Below, piece by piece: positions 50,822-60,179 of a stretch of 64,000 nt of DNA. This DNA comes from Nocardioides marmorisolisilvae (GTDB lineage: Bacteria; Actinomycetota; Actinomycetes; Propionibacteriales; Nocardioidaceae), in contig NZ_CP134227.1 of the NCBI RefSeq assembly GCF_031656915.1, positions 2,046,001 to 2,110,000 of the forward strand. The letters run 5' to 3'. The notes beneath the pieces were generated by a model. That model worked only from the letters and a program-made list of their open reading frames with translations. It searched no databases and was not told the DNA's origin. The position numbers and the translations under genes are program-made. The first letter of the stretch is position 1; every line of letters starts with the position of its first letter.

Positions 50822-52020
50822 TGAACACCGAGGACCAGCTGCAGCAGATGCTGCGCCGCCAGGCGGACCGCTTCGACGACCTGCCGGGGGCCGGCTCCGA
50901 CTTCGGCCAGGTCCGTGCCCGGGCCCGTGGCATCCGTCGTCGCCGTCGCCAGCGCGCGGCCGGACTGGTCGCCGCCGCCGTCGTGGTCGTCACCGTGCCG
51001 ACCGCGGTACTGCTGCACCCCGGAGGCACCACCGTGCCCACGCCGTCCCACCACGGCACCCCGCTGCCGTCGCCGAGCCCGAGCCCGAGCCCGACGCACG
51101 CCCCGCACCGGACGCAGGGATCGTCGCCAGCGATCCACGACCTCGCCGCGATCCCCCGCGGTGCCGATGCGACGGTGGGGTACCTCGACCAGAACGGCGT
51201 CGTCCACTACCAGGGCCAGACCGGTCGACTTCCGGGCGACCCTGCCACCGTGACCCAGTTCCACGACTTCCGGGGCGGCTGGGTCGTCGCCCGCGATCTC
51301 AAGATCACCCAGTACGACCAGAACGGCAACGTGGTCCGCACCGGCGCCAACAACGGGATCAAGGTCTCGTCCGACCGCGTAACGGTGGCGTGGCAGTCCG
51401 GTCGCACGGTCTTCTACGGGCCGGACAACACCATGGGCAACGGCGGGCCGACTCAGGCCACCGCCCCCGCCGGCGAGTCCATCATCGGCTTCCTGCCCTA
51501 CGGGCCGGCGCTCGCCGGGGACGGCAACAAGATCACCACGATGGACAACGCCGGGCGGTTCGTGACACAGACGGTCGGGCTCATCGCCACGACCACCTCT
51601 CAGTCCGCGAACCTGGTCGGCGGCCTGACCGGGAGCGTCGCGAAGTCGACCCTCGCCGGGGGGGTCTACGACATGGCCGCCCACACACTTCTGTGGAGCG
51701 GCCCGTGGCGGCCGGTGTCGTTCAGCGACGACGGCAAGTACGTCGCGGCCTTCCCGGTCGCCCACAACGGCGACGTCGGCACCTGGGCGATCCTCGATGC
51801 TCGCACCGGCAAGGTGATAGCCCGCACCCCGAAGCTGAGGAAGGTCTATCTGGGCTACACGCCGGCCTGGCAGGACGACGACACGCTGACGTTCACCGGT
51901 GCCACTCTCACGCAGAGCGCCTTGCTGACGCTGAAGACCGACGGGACGTTCTCCCGGGCCAGCGACATCGTCCCGACCAAGTACACGAAGAGCCCCTTCG
52001 TCTTCGAGGCGCAGCCGTGA
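50818..52020 (+). CDS. Membrane-anchored sigma-partner-like protein with extracytoplasmic beta domain
   Basis: 400 residues. Short cytosolic N-terminus (about 1-45, LQQMLRRQADRFDDLP) rich in Arg near the membrane, one transmembrane helix (GLVAAAVVVVTVPTAVLL, about 46-65), a PSPSPSPSPTHAPH linker, and a beta-rich C-terminal domain with repeats such as ATVGYLDQNGVVHYQGQTG and WSGPWRPVSFSDDGKYVAAF that look like propeller blades. Coupled to the sigma gene (ATGA), with GGGAGGAGG upstream. An anti-sigma role is inferred from position and topology; no zinc-binding HxxxCxxC motif is visible. Confidence 0.75.
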   Translation: MMNTEDQLQQMLRRQADRFDDLPGAGSDFGQVRARARGIRRRRRQRAAGLVAAAVVVVTVPTAVLLHPGGTTVPTPSHHGTPLPSPSPSPSPTHAPHRTQGSSPAIHDLAAIPRGADATVGYLDQNGVVHYQGQTGRLPGDPATVTQFHDFRGGWVVARDLKITQYDQNGNVVRTGANNGIKVSSDRVTVAWQSGRTVFYGPDNTMGNGGPTQATAPAGESIIGFLPYGPALAGDGNKITTMDNAGRFVTQTVGLIATTTSQSANLVGGLTGSVAKSTLAGGVYDMAAHTLLWSGPWRPVSFSDDGKYVAAFPVAHNGDVGTWAILDARTGKVIARTPKLRKVYLGYTPAWQDDDTLTFTGATLTQSALLTLKTDGTFSRASDIVPTKYTKSPFVFEAQP

Positions 52021-52048
52021 GCCTGGCTGCGGGCTGCGGACGCGTCGC

Positions 52049-53095
52049 CTAGGCGAGGACCAGCTCGACCGGCATCGAGGAGTCGGCGGGCAGGTCGATC
52101 GCCGACGGGGTGCGCCCGCGGGCCACCATCTCCGATCCGAGCGCGGCGACCATCGCGCCGTTGTCCGTGCACAGCCCTGGTCGTGGCACCCGGACCCGGA
52201 TGCCGTGCCCGGCCGCCCGCTCCTCGGCGAGCACCCGCAGCCGGGAGTTGGCCGCGACGCCGCCGCCGATCAGGATCGTGTCGATGCCCTCGGTGGCTGC
52301 GGCATCGACGGCCTTGCGGGTGAGCACGTCACAGACCGCTTCCTGGAAGGACGCGGCCACGTCGGCCACCGGCACCGGCTCACCGGCCGCCTCGCAGGCC
52401 TCGACCCAGCGCGCGACCGCGGTCTTCAGCCCCGAGAACGAGAAGTCGAACCGGTGCCGCTCGAGGTCCCGCCGTGAGGTCAGCCCGCGCGGGAAGTCGA
52501 CGTACACACTGCTGCCCTCACGGGCGGCGCGGTCGATGTGCGGACCGCCGGGGAAGGGCAGCCCGAGCAGCCGGGCGACCTTGTCGAAGGCCTCGCCGGC
52601 CGCGTCGTCGATCGTGGCGCCGAGTGAGTGAACGTCGCCGGTGACGTCTCCGACCCGCAGCAGCGAGGAGTGTCCGCCGGAGACGAGCAGCGCCAGGCAG
52701 GGGTCGGGCAGTGCGCCGTGCTCGAGCTGGTCGACGGCGACGTGCGCTGCCAGGTGGTTGACGCCGTACAGCGGCTTGTCGAGCGACAGCGCGAGCGCCT
52801 TGGCGGCCGCGACCCCGACCAGCAGGGCACCAGCCAGCCCCGGCCCGGCGGTCACCGCGATCGCGTCGACGTCGCCCAGGGCCACGCCCGCGGTCTCGCA
52901 AGCCCGCTCGAGCGTCGGAGTCATCGCCTCCAGGTGCGCGCGGGCCGCGACCTCGGGCACGACTCCGCCGAACCTGGCGTGCTCCGCCACCGAGCTGGCC
53001 ACCGCGTCCGCCAGCAGCGTGTGCCCGCTGACGATCCCCACCCCGGTCTCGTCGCACGAGGTCTCGATGCCCAGCACCAGCGGTTCGTCGGCCAT
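52049..53095 (-). CDS. tsaD: tRNA N6-adenosine threonylcarbamoyltransferase TsaD
   Basis: Transfers threonylcarbamoyl to A37 of ANN-reading tRNAs (t6A). 348 residues: [14 protein letters not shown] at the N-terminus, metal-binding HxxxH in [13 protein letters not shown] near 109-121, [15 protein letters not shown] near 135 and [13 protein letters not shown] near 270. All hallmark residues are present. Last gene of the t6A operon with TsaB, RimI and the GNAT-TsaE fusion. Confidence 0.96.
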   Translation of the reverse strand: MADEPLVLGIETSCDETGVGIVSGHTLLADAVASSVAEHARFGGVVPEVAARAHLEAMTPTLERACETAGVALGDVDAIAVTAGPGLAGALLVGVAAAKALALSLDKPLYGVNHLAAHVAVDQLEHGALPDPCLALLVSGGHSSLLRVGDVTGDVHSLGATIDDAAGEAFDKVARLLGLPFPGGPHIDRAAREGSSVYVDFPRGLTSRRDLERHRFDFSFSGLKTAVARWVEACEAAGEPVPVADVAASFQEAVCDVLTRKAVDAAATEGIDTILIGGGVAANSRLRVLAEERAAGHGIRVRVPRPGLCTDNGAMVAALGSEMVARGRTPSAIDLPADSSMPVELVLA

Positions 53096-53151
53096 GCCGC
53101 CGATTGTCGCTCAGCACCGCACCACCTGGGCGCGGGGGTACGGCGGCTCGC

Positions 53152-53622
53152 TCAGCCGCAGCCCTTGATCAGGGGCAGCCGCATCACCACGGCCGTCGAC
53201 CCGTCGCGGTAGTAGCGCGGCCGCCGATCGATCTCCACGAAGCCGCTGCGTGCGTAGAAGCCAAGTGCGCCGGCGTTCTCCGCACGGACCTCGAGCAGCA
53301 GCCGATCCGCGCCCCCACCGCGTCCGGCGTCCTGGACCGCGGCGAGCAAGGAGGTGGCGACGCCGCGACGACGCCACGACGGCGCGACCGCGATCCGCTG
53401 CAGCTCGGCGATGTCGCCGGCCACAGACACCACGGCGTGGCCCACCACGCCGTCGACCGCATCGTCGGCGACCAGGTAGCGCACCGTCGGCAGCGTCCCG
53501 GCAAGTCCCTCCTCGACCAGCCCGCGCGGCCAGGCGTCGGCGCCCAGGCAGCCGTCCTCGAGGCCGACGACGGCGTCGCCGTCGGCGGGGGTCGCCGCCC
53601 GCACGGCCACCACGTCACTCAC
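53152..53622 (-). CDS. rimI: Ribosomal-protein-alanine N-acetyltransferase RimI
   Basis: 156-residue GNAT. Acetyl-CoA loop APSWRRRGVATSLLAAV near 80 and the C-terminal RAENAGALGFYARSGFVEI near 120. RimI acetylates the N-terminus of S18 in E. coli; its location between tsaB and tsaD is the standard arrangement. Its start overlaps the tsaB stop (ATGA-type), so it is translationally coupled. Confidence 0.9.
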   Translation of the reverse strand: MSDVVAVRAATPADGDAVVGLEDGCLGADAWPRGLVEEGLAGTLPTVRYLVADDAVDGVVGHAVVSVAGDIAELQRIAVAPSWRRRGVATSLLAAVQDAGRGGGADRLLLEVRAENAGALGFYARSGFVEIDRRPRYYRDGSTAVVMRLPLIKGCG

Positions 53623-54248
53623 GAGACGCGCTTGGGCCGGTGCGGCTCCATCGCATCAGGCCTGCGCAAGTAGAGCGGCTCCGGATCCAGGAGCTCGAAG
53701 CGCTCGTGCACGACCACGTCGCACAGGACCGCCGCGCTCGGGTGCTCCGGCGCGGCAGTGTGCGGGAACGCCTCCGGGTAGAGCACCGCGCCGCGGCCGA
53801 CGACCAGCCGCTCCGTCGCGGCGTCCGCGGGCCGAATCACCTGCGGGCCGTCGACGCGCGCGGCATCGTCGTACGACGCCAGGTAGACCTCCTTGCGGCG
53901 TGCATCGGTGGCGACCAGGAATTCTTCGTGGCCCGCATCGACGGCCTCCGCCGCCAGGATGTCGAGGCTGCAGACGCCGTAGACCGGGATGCCGAGCGCC
54001 AGCGCCATCGTGCGGGCGGTGACCAGCCCGACCCGCAGGCCGGTGAACGGGCCCGGGCCCACGCCGACGGCGACGGCGGTCACGTCCCGGTTGGTCGCAC
54101 CGGCCGTGCCGAGCACGTCCGCGATGCCGGGCGCCAGCATCTCGCCGTGCCGCATCGTCTCGGCGGAGGAGTACGACGCCACCACCCGATCGCCGTCGTG
54201 CAGCGCGACGGTGACGTGGGGGGTGGCGGTGTCGAAGGCCAGCAGCAC
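53619..54248 (-). CDS. tsaB: t6A biosynthesis protein TsaB
   Basis: 209-residue inactive paralogue of TsaD that forms the TsaB-TsaD-TsaE complex. Seen: LAFDTATPHVTVALHDGD at the N-terminus and GVGPGPFTGLRVGLVTARTM near 63-82 (TsaB signature). GTG start; a TACCCT box 7 nt upstream suggests an internal leaderless promoter in addition to read-through from the tsaE fusion gene. Confidence 0.93.
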   Translation of the reverse strand: MLLAFDTATPHVTVALHDGDRVVASYSSAETMRHGEMLAPGIADVLGTAGATNRDVTAVAVGVGPGPFTGLRVGLVTARTMALALGIPVYGVCSLDILAAEAVDAGHEEFLVATDARRKEVYLASYDDAARVDGPQVIRPADAATERLVVGRGAVLYPEAFPHTAAPEHPSAAVLCDVVVHERFELLDPEPLYLRRPDAMEPHRPKRVS

Positions 54249-54255
54249 GCTCCCG

Positions 54256-54261
54256 AGGGTA
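54256..54261 (-). promoter_or_regulatory. Leaderless -10 box (TACCCT) for tsaB
   Basis: Minus-strand TACCCT, 7 nt, then the GTG of tsaB; 30 bp after the tsaE fusion stop. Confidence 0.5.
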
Positions 54262-54291
54262 TCCGTGTGGCGCGAGGTCGCCGAGCCGGGC

Positions 54292-55191
54292 TCAGACCGG
54301 GGGCGGCTCCTCGAACCAGCGCGGCCCGACCGCGGTCACGCGCGCGGTCCGGACGTCGTCGGGAGCGCGCTCCAGATCGATCTCGAGCCGGCTGCCGGCC
54401 AACGCCTCGGCCAGTCCCGAGCCCCATTCGACGATGGTCACCGCGTCGTCGAGGTCCGTGTCGAGATCGAGGTCGTCGAGCTCCGCCCGGTCGCCGAGCC
54501 GGTAGGCGTCCACGTGTACCAGTGCCGGGCCGTCGACCAGGGACGGATGCACGCGGGCGATGACGAAGGTGGGCGAGGTGATGGGTCCGCGCACGCGCAG
54601 TCCTGCGCCCAGGCCCTGGGCCAGCGTGGTCTTGCCGGCCCCGAGCTCGCCGGTGAGCACCACCAGGTCGCCAGCGCCGAGGGCCTCCCCGAGCCGTACG
54701 CCGAAGGCTCGGGTGTCATCGGCACCGGGAAGCGTCGAGATCCGGGGCAGCTGGCGGGCCATCCGCAGTCGCGGCCCGTCCCGGCCCACCTCGGCGTACC
54801 CGTTGCGCACCCAGAAGCGCACCGTGTCCGGAAGCTCCTCGCGGGCCTCCAGGACCAGCCCGTCGAAGTGCTCGGCCTGGGCGATCTCCGCCGCCCGCTC
54901 GGCCAGGTGGTGGGCAACACCGTGGTGCCGCGCCTCGACGAGCACGCCGACGCGGCGCAGCCCCAGCCAGCGTCCGTGCGGGCGGAACAGCAGCGACCCG
55001 GCCGGGTGCCCATCCACCTCGGCGACCAGCCCCCCGTGGAGGGCGAGCTCCGCGGTCACCGCCTCGAGGTCGTCCTCCAGTGCGTTCGAGGGCGGGTCCA
55101 GCACCGGCCGGCCGGCGAACGTGCTGTGGATCAGCTCCAGCACGGTCGCCGCGTCCTCGCTGCCGGCGCGGCGGATCGCGATCGTGGTCAC
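54292..55191 (-). CDS. tsaE: GNAT-TsaE fusion protein
   Basis: 299 residues in two parts. Residues about 1-145 are a GNAT acetyltransferase domain (AIRRAGSEDAATVLELIHST; VEARHHGVAHHLAERAAEIA; FWVRNGYAEVG). Residues about 150-299 are TsaE, the ATPase of the t6A complex: Walker A LTGELGAGKTTLAQGLGAGL near 180, SPTFVIARVH near 208, Walker B-type HVDAYRLGD near 225 and VTIVEWGSGL near 250. The GNAT domain could act on an unknown substrate. GTG start overlaps the alr stop (GTGA). Confidence 0.9.
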   Translation of the reverse strand: MTTIAIRRAGSEDAATVLELIHSTFAGRPVLDPPSNALEDDLEAVTAELALHGGLVAEVDGHPAGSLLFRPHGRWLGLRRVGVLVEARHHGVAHHLAERAAEIAQAEHFDGLVLEAREELPDTVRFWVRNGYAEVGRDGPRLRMARQLPRISTLPGADDTRAFGVRLGEALGAGDLVVLTGELGAGKTTLAQGLGAGLRVRGPITSPTFVIARVHPSLVDGPALVHVDAYRLGDRAELDDLDLDTDLDDAVTIVEWGSGLAEALAGSRLEIDLERAPDDVRTARVTAVGPRWFEEPPPV

Positions 55192-56318
55192 CGACCCACC
55201 CACACGCGCTGCTGGCGGCCGCCCATCCGGGTGACGATCTCGTAGCTGATCGTGTCGCACCAGTCCGCCCACTCCTGGGCCGTCGGCTCGCCGTCATCCC
55301 CGGGGCCGAACAGCACCACCTCGTCGCCCGCCTGCGCATCCGGCGCGTCGACGACGAACTGGTCCATGCAGATTCGGCCCAAGACGTCGGCGCGTCGGCC
55401 GTTCACCTGCACCTGGGCTGTGGACGAGGCGTGCCGGGGGATGCCGTCGCCGTACCCCATCGGGACCAGGCCGACGTGCATCGGAGCCGGCGCGACGTAG
55501 GTGTGCCCGTAGGAGATGCCGTCGCCGGCCGCGACGTCCTTGCCGAGCACGATGCTGCCACGAACGGTCATCGCGGGAGCCAGGCCTAGCGCGGCGGACG
55601 AGGCCACCGCCGGAGCCGGGGTCAGCCCGTAGCTGGCGATGCCGAACCGGACCAGGTCGAAGCGGATGCTCGGGCGCAGCAGGCCCCCTGCGGAGTTCGC
55701 CAGGTGTCGGACCTCTGGGTGCAGGCCGGCCTCCTCAACCATCGCCAAGACCTCACGGAAGGCCCGTTCCTGGGCGTCGTTGGCGGGGTGGTCGGGCTCG
55801 TCGGCACAGGCCAGGTGCGACCAGACCCCGACCGGGTCGAGGTGCGGCAGCTCGACCGCGGCCGCGATGAAGCGCTGCCAGTCGGCGCGGGCGGATCCGC
55901 CACGGGTGAGCCCGGTGTCGAACTTCAGGTGCACCCGGGCCGTCGTACCGATGCGGGCGGCGGCCTCGGCGATCTCCGCCAACTGCTCGACGGTGGAGGC
56001 CGAGACGTCGATGTCGTGGCGCAGCGCCGGGTCGTAGTCCTCCCCTGGTGCGGCCAGCCAACACATCAGCCTGCCCTCGTCTCCGGCCTCCCGCAGCGCC
56101 ACTGCCTCGGGCAGGGTCGCCGCGCCCAGCCAGTCCGCGCCGGCCTCGCGCGCGGCCCGGGCGACCGGGACCATGCCGTGTCCGTAGCCGTCGGCCTTGA
56201 CCACGACCATCACCGCTGCCGGCACCACCTGCTCGCGCAGCCGCCGGACGTTGTGCCGGATCGCGTCGAGGTCGACGACGATCTCGGCGCGCGGGCGCGG
56301 TGCGGCAGGGCTGGTCAT
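55188..56318 (-). CDS. alr: Alanine racemase
   Basis: PLP enzyme that makes D-alanine for peptidoglycan. 376 residues: Schiff-base lysine in VVVKADGYGHGM near 37, VHLKFDTGLTRGG near 130, catalytic Tyr in GISYGHTYVA near 268 and MDQFVVD near 320. ATG 56318 has GGAAGGATGGCGTGAC upstream. It is in the conserved glmS-acpS-nnr-alr-tsaE-tsaB-rimI-tsaD order. Confidence 0.95.
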   Translation of the reverse strand: MTSPAAPRPRAEIVVDLDAIRHNVRRLREQVVPAAVMVVVKADGYGHGMVPVARAAREAGADWLGAATLPEAVALREAGDEGRLMCWLAAPGEDYDPALRHDIDVSASTVEQLAEIAEAAARIGTTARVHLKFDTGLTRGGSARADWQRFIAAAVELPHLDPVGVWSHLACADEPDHPANDAQERAFREVLAMVEEAGLHPEVRHLANSAGGLLRPSIRFDLVRFGIASYGLTPAPAVASSAALGLAPAMTVRGSIVLGKDVAAGDGISYGHTYVAPAPMHVGLVPMGYGDGIPRHASSTAQVQVNGRRADVLGRICMDQFVVDAPDAQAGDEVVLFGPGDDGEPTAQEWADWCDTISYEIVTRMGGRQQRVWVGR

Positions 56319-56354
56319 GTCACGCCATCCTTCCACCGGGCGGGCCGGCCGACG

Positions 56355-57734
56355 TCAGCGGACCAGCGCGCGAACCACACTCGGGATCGCTCGTGCCACC
56401 TGAGAGGCGTTCAGCGGGCCACCGGCGTACGTCGCGGCCGCGCCGTGCAACCACGACCCGACCGAGGCCGCGTCGAACGGCCCCAGCCCTGAGGCGAGCA
56501 GGGCACCGACCAGTCCGCCGAGCACGTCGCCGGAGCCAGCCACCGCGAGCCAGGCATTGCCGGTGGTGGTCGCTCGCGCCCGACCATCGGGTGCCACGGT
56601 CAGGGTGTGCCTGCCCTTGAGCAGCACCACGGCGTCGTACCTCTGTGCGGCCTCGCGGGCGTAGCGCAGCTGGTCGGCCTCGACCCTGCCGCGATCCACT
56701 CCCAGGAGGGATGCGAGCTCCCCCGCGTGCGGGGTGAGCACCAGTCCGGCGCGCTCCGTCCCCGCGGCCGGGTCGAGATGCAGCAGCGCGTCCGCGTCCA
56801 CCAGGACCGGGACGTCGTCCTGCAGCGCCCGCTCGAGCCCCGGGCCCGCGTCGTCCCCACTACCCGACCCGACTAGCCAGGCCTGGACCCGGCCCTCGCC
56901 GACCACCACCTCCGGATGCGCCGCGCGCACCGCCTCGGGAGCAGCGCCGGAATAGCGGACCATGCCGCACAGCCCACCGTTCGCAGCCGCCGTGCCCAGC
57001 ACGGCTGCGCCGGGATAGCCGGGCGAGCCGGTGCGGATGCCCAACACCCCGCGGGTGTACTTGTGGTCGAAGGCGCGTGGCAGCCGCAGCAGGCCGGCCA
57101 CGTCGTCCGGGCCGAGCGCCTCGACGACCGGCTCGGGCAGGTCGAGGCCGATGTCGACGAGGTGGACGGTGCCGCAGGCCTCGGCCGCCGGATCCACCAG
57201 GTGGCAGACCTTGTGCGTCCCGAAGGTGACGGTCAGGTCGGCGCGTACGTGGTCGCCGTCGAGCCGGCCGGTGTCCACGTCGACGCCGCTCGGCACGTCG
57301 ACCGCCACCACGGGCACGCCCTCGTGCCGGGCGAGCACTGCCGCCGCGTCCGGACGCAGCCCCGGACAGCCGCCGATGCCGACGATCCCGTCGACGAGCA
57401 CGTCGGGTCGACGTACGTGGGCGGGGTCGACGACCCGGCCACCGCGCCGGCGCAGCTCGGCGAGCCCGGCCGGGTGGACCCGTTCGGAGAGCAGCACCGC
57501 CTGGACGCCGGCCCCGCGGGCGGCCAACCGCGCGCCGGCGTACAGCGTGTCGCCGCCGTTGTCACCCGACCCGACCAGGAGCAGCACCCGGGCGCCGTAC
57601 ACGGTGCCGAGGAGGTCCGCCACCGCGGTTGCCAGTCCGGCCGCCGCCCGCTGCATCAGCGTCCCCTCCGGCAGCCTCCCCATCAGCTCCGCCTCGGCCG
57701 CCCGCACCTGCTCCACCCGATGTGCTCGTCGCAT
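56355..57734 (-). CDS. nnr: Bifunctional NAD(P)H-hydrate epimerase/dehydratase
   Basis: Repairs hydrated NAD(P)H. 459 residues: N-terminal epimerase (YjeF-N) domain with VGSGDNGGDTLYAGARLA near 55 and VDVPSGVDVDTGRL near 145, then the C-terminal ADP/ATP-dependent dehydratase (CARKD) domain with LTPHAGELASLLGVD near 340, VLLKGRHTL near 375 and NAWLAVAGSGDVLGGLVGAL near 400 (NxGDxLxG-type site). ATG at 57734; the region upstream is non-coding with paired repeats. Confidence 0.92.
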   Translation of the reverse strand: MRRAHRVEQVRAAEAELMGRLPEGTLMQRAAAGLATAVADLLGTVYGARVLLLVGSGDNGGDTLYAGARLAARGAGVQAVLLSERVHPAGLAELRRRGGRVVDPAHVRRPDVLVDGIVGIGGCPGLRPDAAAVLARHEGVPVVAVDVPSGVDVDTGRLDGDHVRADLTVTFGTHKVCHLVDPAAEACGTVHLVDIGLDLPEPVVEALGPDDVAGLLRLPRAFDHKYTRGVLGIRTGSPGYPGAAVLGTAAANGGLCGMVRYSGAAPEAVRAAHPEVVVGEGRVQAWLVGSGSGDDAGPGLERALQDDVPVLVDADALLHLDPAAGTERAGLVLTPHAGELASLLGVDRGRVEADQLRYAREAAQRYDAVVLLKGRHTLTVAPDGRARATTTGNAWLAVAGSGDVLGGLVGALLASGLGPFDAASVGSWLHGAAATYAGGPLNASQVARAIPSVVRALVR

Positions 57735-57752
57735 CCCGCCATTATCGGCCCC

Positions 57753-57859
57753 CCGCCGAGTGGTCCGATCCTGCCCGCGAGTGGTCAGAAAGCGCGGTCC
57801 CGGACGACAGCGGACGGCCATTTGGGACCACTCGCGCGCCATTGGCGACCACTCGGCGG
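57753..57859. repeat. Nested paired inverted repeats built on GAGTGGTC
   Basis: Outer pair: CCGCCGAGTGGTC (57753-57765) with GACCACTCGGCGG (57847-57859). Inner pair: CGCGAGTGGTC (57776-57786) with GACCACTCGCG (57826-57836). They occupy most of the 145-bp gap between acpS and nnr, upstream of the nnr start. Could be an operator array, a hairpin, or an intergenic repeat family. Confidence 0.85.
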
Positions 57860-57879
57860 ATCGGGGGGGCGGGAGGGGA

Positions 57880-58236
57880 TCAGGTGGCGGACTCGAGGAC
57901 GACGACGGCCGAGGCGATGCCGGCGTCGTGCGAGAGCGAGAGGTGTACGGCGGCAGCGGACAGGGACTCGGCACGCGCCCGGACGGTGCCGCGCAGCGCG
58001 AACGTCGGCCGGCCGTCGGGCAGCGAGACCACCTCCGCGTCGTGCCACTCCAGACCGGCCGGGGCGCCGAGTGCCTTGGCCAGTGCCTCCTTGGCAGCGA
58101 AGCGGGCCGCCAGCGACTGCATCGGCAGCGCCGCCTCGGCCTCGGTGAACAGCTTGTCCCGCAGTCGCGGCGTGCGCGCCAGGGACTCCTCGAAGCGGCC
58201 GAGGTCGACCACGTCGATGCCGACGCCGACGATCAC
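57880..58236 (-). CDS. acpS: Holo-ACP synthase
   Basis: Transfers phosphopantetheine from CoA to acyl carrier protein. 118 residues: [16 protein letters not shown] at the N-terminus (metal Asp), [20 protein letters not shown] near 40-60 ([10 protein letters not shown] carries the metal Glu), and [18 protein letters not shown] at the C-terminus. GTG start 20 bp after the glmS stop. Confidence 0.94.
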   Translation of the reverse strand: MIVGVGIDVVDLGRFEESLARTPRLRDKLFTEAEAALPMQSLAARFAAKEALAKALGAPAGLEWHDAEVVSLPDGRPTFALRGTVRARAESLSAAAVHLSLSHDAGIASAVVVLESAT

Positions 58237-58255
58237 GGACGGGCCCCCGGGACGG

Positions 58256-60100
58256 TCATTCGACGGTGACGGACTTGGCGAGGTTCCGGGGCTGGTCGAC
58301 GTCGTGGCCGAGCAGTGTCGCCAGTTCGCAGGCGAACAGCTGCAGCGGGACGGCCGCGACAAGCGGCTGCAGCAGAGTGGGTACGACGGGCAGCGTGATC
58401 CGTACGTCGGAGTACGGCGTCACCTCGTCGTCGCCCTCCTCGGCCAGCACGATCGTGCGTGCACCCCGAGCGCGGATCTCCTGGATCGCGCTGACCATCT
58501 TGGCGTGCAGCTGGTCGCGTCCGCGCGGAGGCACCACGCAGAACACGGGCAGGCCCTGCTCGATCAGGGCGATCGGGCCGTGCTTGAGCTCGCCCGCCGC
58601 GAACCCCTCGGCGTGCAGGTAGGCCAGCTCCTTGAGCTTCAGCGCACCCTCCAGAGCGATCGGGAAGCCGACGTGGCGACCGAGGAAGAGCACCGATCGG
58701 ACCGACTGCAGCTCGGCAGCGAGCTCGTAGACGGACTCGGCGTCGTCGAGCATCCGCTGCACGTGGGCGGGCATCTTCTCCAGCTCGCCGACGATCGAGC
58801 GGATCTCGTCGCCGTACTTCATCCCCCGCACCTGGGCGAGGTAGAGGCCGAGCAGATAGCAGGCGATCAGCTGGGTGAGGAATCCCTTGGTGGAGGCGAC
58901 GGCCACCTCAGGGCCGGCGTGCGTGTAGATCACCGCGTCGGACTCACGCGGGATCGTCGATCCGTTGGTGTTGCAGATCGCGAGCACCTTCGCCCGCTGG
59001 GTGCGGGCGTGCCGGATCGCCATCAGGGTGTCGGCGGTCTCGCCCGACTGGCTGATCGCCACGACGAGGGTGTTGCGGGTCAGGATCGGGTCCCGGTAGC
59101 GGAACTCGTGGGCCAGCTCGACCTCGCAGGGGATCCGGGTCCAGTGCTCGATGGCGTACTTCGCCACCAGGCCGGCGTACTCCGCGGTGCCGCAGCCGAC
59201 GATGATGATCTTGTCGACCTCGCGCAGCTCGTCATCGCTGACCCGCACCTCGTCGAGCTCCAGCCGGCCCTGCTCGTCATGCCGGCCGAGCATCGCGTCG
59301 GCGACGGCGCGCGGCTGCTCGAAGATCTCCTTGCGCATGAACCAGTCGAAGCCGTCCTTCTCCGCCGCGGAGAGGTCCCAGTCGACGTGGTAGCGCTTGC
59401 CCTCGGCGGGGCGGCCGTCGAAGTCGGAGACCCGGACGTCGTCCCGGGTGATCGTGACGACCTGGTCCTGGCCGAGCTCGAGCGCCTCACGGGTGTGCTC
59501 GATGAACGCCGCCACGTCGGAGCCGACGAAGTTCTCCCGCTCGCCGAGGCCGACCACGAGCGGCGAGTTCCGGCGCGCGGCAACGACTCGGGACGGGTCC
59601 TCGCCGTCGAGAGCGACCAGCGTGAAGGCGCCTTCGAGCCGCCGACACACCTGCTGCATCGCGGTGGTCAGGTCGGCTCCGCCCGAGACCGCGTCCTCGA
59701 GGAGGTGGGCGGCCACCTCGGTGTCGGTCTCCGAGCGCAGGTTGTGCCCGGCGGCCTCGAGCTCGTCGCGCAGCCGGGCGAAGTTCTCGATGATGCCGTT
59801 GTGTACGACGGCCACCCGGCCGCTCTGCCCCGAGTGCGGGTGGGCGTTCTCGTCGGTCGGCGCGCCGTGGGTGGCCCACCGGGTGTGTCCGATACCGGTG
59901 GTGGCTGGCGGCAGCGGGTCCTCCTCGAGGGCCTTCTCGAGGTTGGCCAGCTTGCCGGCTCGCTTGGCGCCGGCGATCCGTCCGCCGGCGATCACCGCGA
60001 TCCCCGCAGAGTCGTAGCCGCGGTACTCGAGCCGACGCAGACCGTTGATCACCACGTCCCGGGCCAGCTTGTCGCCGACGTACCCCACGATCCCGCACAT
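58256..60100 (-). CDS. glmS: Glutamine-fructose-6-phosphate aminotransferase
   Basis: Makes glucosamine 6-phosphate, the first step of UDP-GlcNAc synthesis. 614 residues: Cys2 nucleophile after Met1 ([11 protein letters not shown]), glutaminase motifs [11 protein letters not shown] near 72 and [15 protein letters not shown] near 96, two SIS sugar-isomerase domains (about 285-430 and 455-600, with [16 protein letters not shown] near 350), and the C-terminal NLAKSVTVE. The start is fixed by Cys2. TAGACT box 7 nt upstream. First gene of the operon that runs to tsaD. Confidence 0.96.
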   Translation of the reverse strand: MCGIVGYVGDKLARDVVINGLRRLEYRGYDSAGIAVIAGGRIAGAKRAGKLANLEKALEEDPLPPATTGIGHTRWATHGAPTDENAHPHSGQSGRVAVVHNGIIENFARLRDELEAAGHNLRSETDTEVAAHLLEDAVSGGADLTTAMQQVCRRLEGAFTLVALDGEDPSRVVAARRNSPLVVGLGERENFVGSDVAAFIEHTREALELGQDQVVTITRDDVRVSDFDGRPAEGKRYHVDWDLSAAEKDGFDWFMRKEIFEQPRAVADAMLGRHDEQGRLELDEVRVSDDELREVDKIIIVGCGTAEYAGLVAKYAIEHWTRIPCEVELAHEFRYRDPILTRNTLVVAISQSGETADTLMAIRHARTQRAKVLAICNTNGSTIPRESDAVIYTHAGPEVAVASTKGFLTQLIACYLLGLYLAQVRGMKYGDEIRSIVGELEKMPAHVQRMLDDAESVYELAAELQSVRSVLFLGRHVGFPIALEGALKLKELAYLHAEGFAAGELKHGPIALIEQGLPVFCVVPPRGRDQLHAKMVSAIQEIRARGARTIVLAEEGDDEVTPYSDVRITLPVVPTLLQPLVAAVPLQLFACELATLLGHDVDQPRNLAKSVTVE

Positions 60101-60107
60101 GGGCCGC

Positions 60108-60113
60108 AGTCTA
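60108..60113 (-). promoter_or_regulatory. Leaderless -10 box (TAGACT) for glmS
   Basis: Minus-strand TAGACT, 7 nt, then the glmS ATG. Confidence 0.6.
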
Positions 60114-60166
60114 GTTGCCTTCCTCTCGGCACGAGACCGCATCGGTGCGGACCGCGCCGAGGGGCC

Positions 60167-60172
60167 TAGGCT
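60167..60172 (+). promoter_or_regulatory. Leaderless -10 box (TAGGCT) for the SRPBCC gene
   Basis: TAGGCT, 7 nt, then ATG at 60180. Confidence 0.6.
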
Positions 60173-60179
60173 GATCGCC

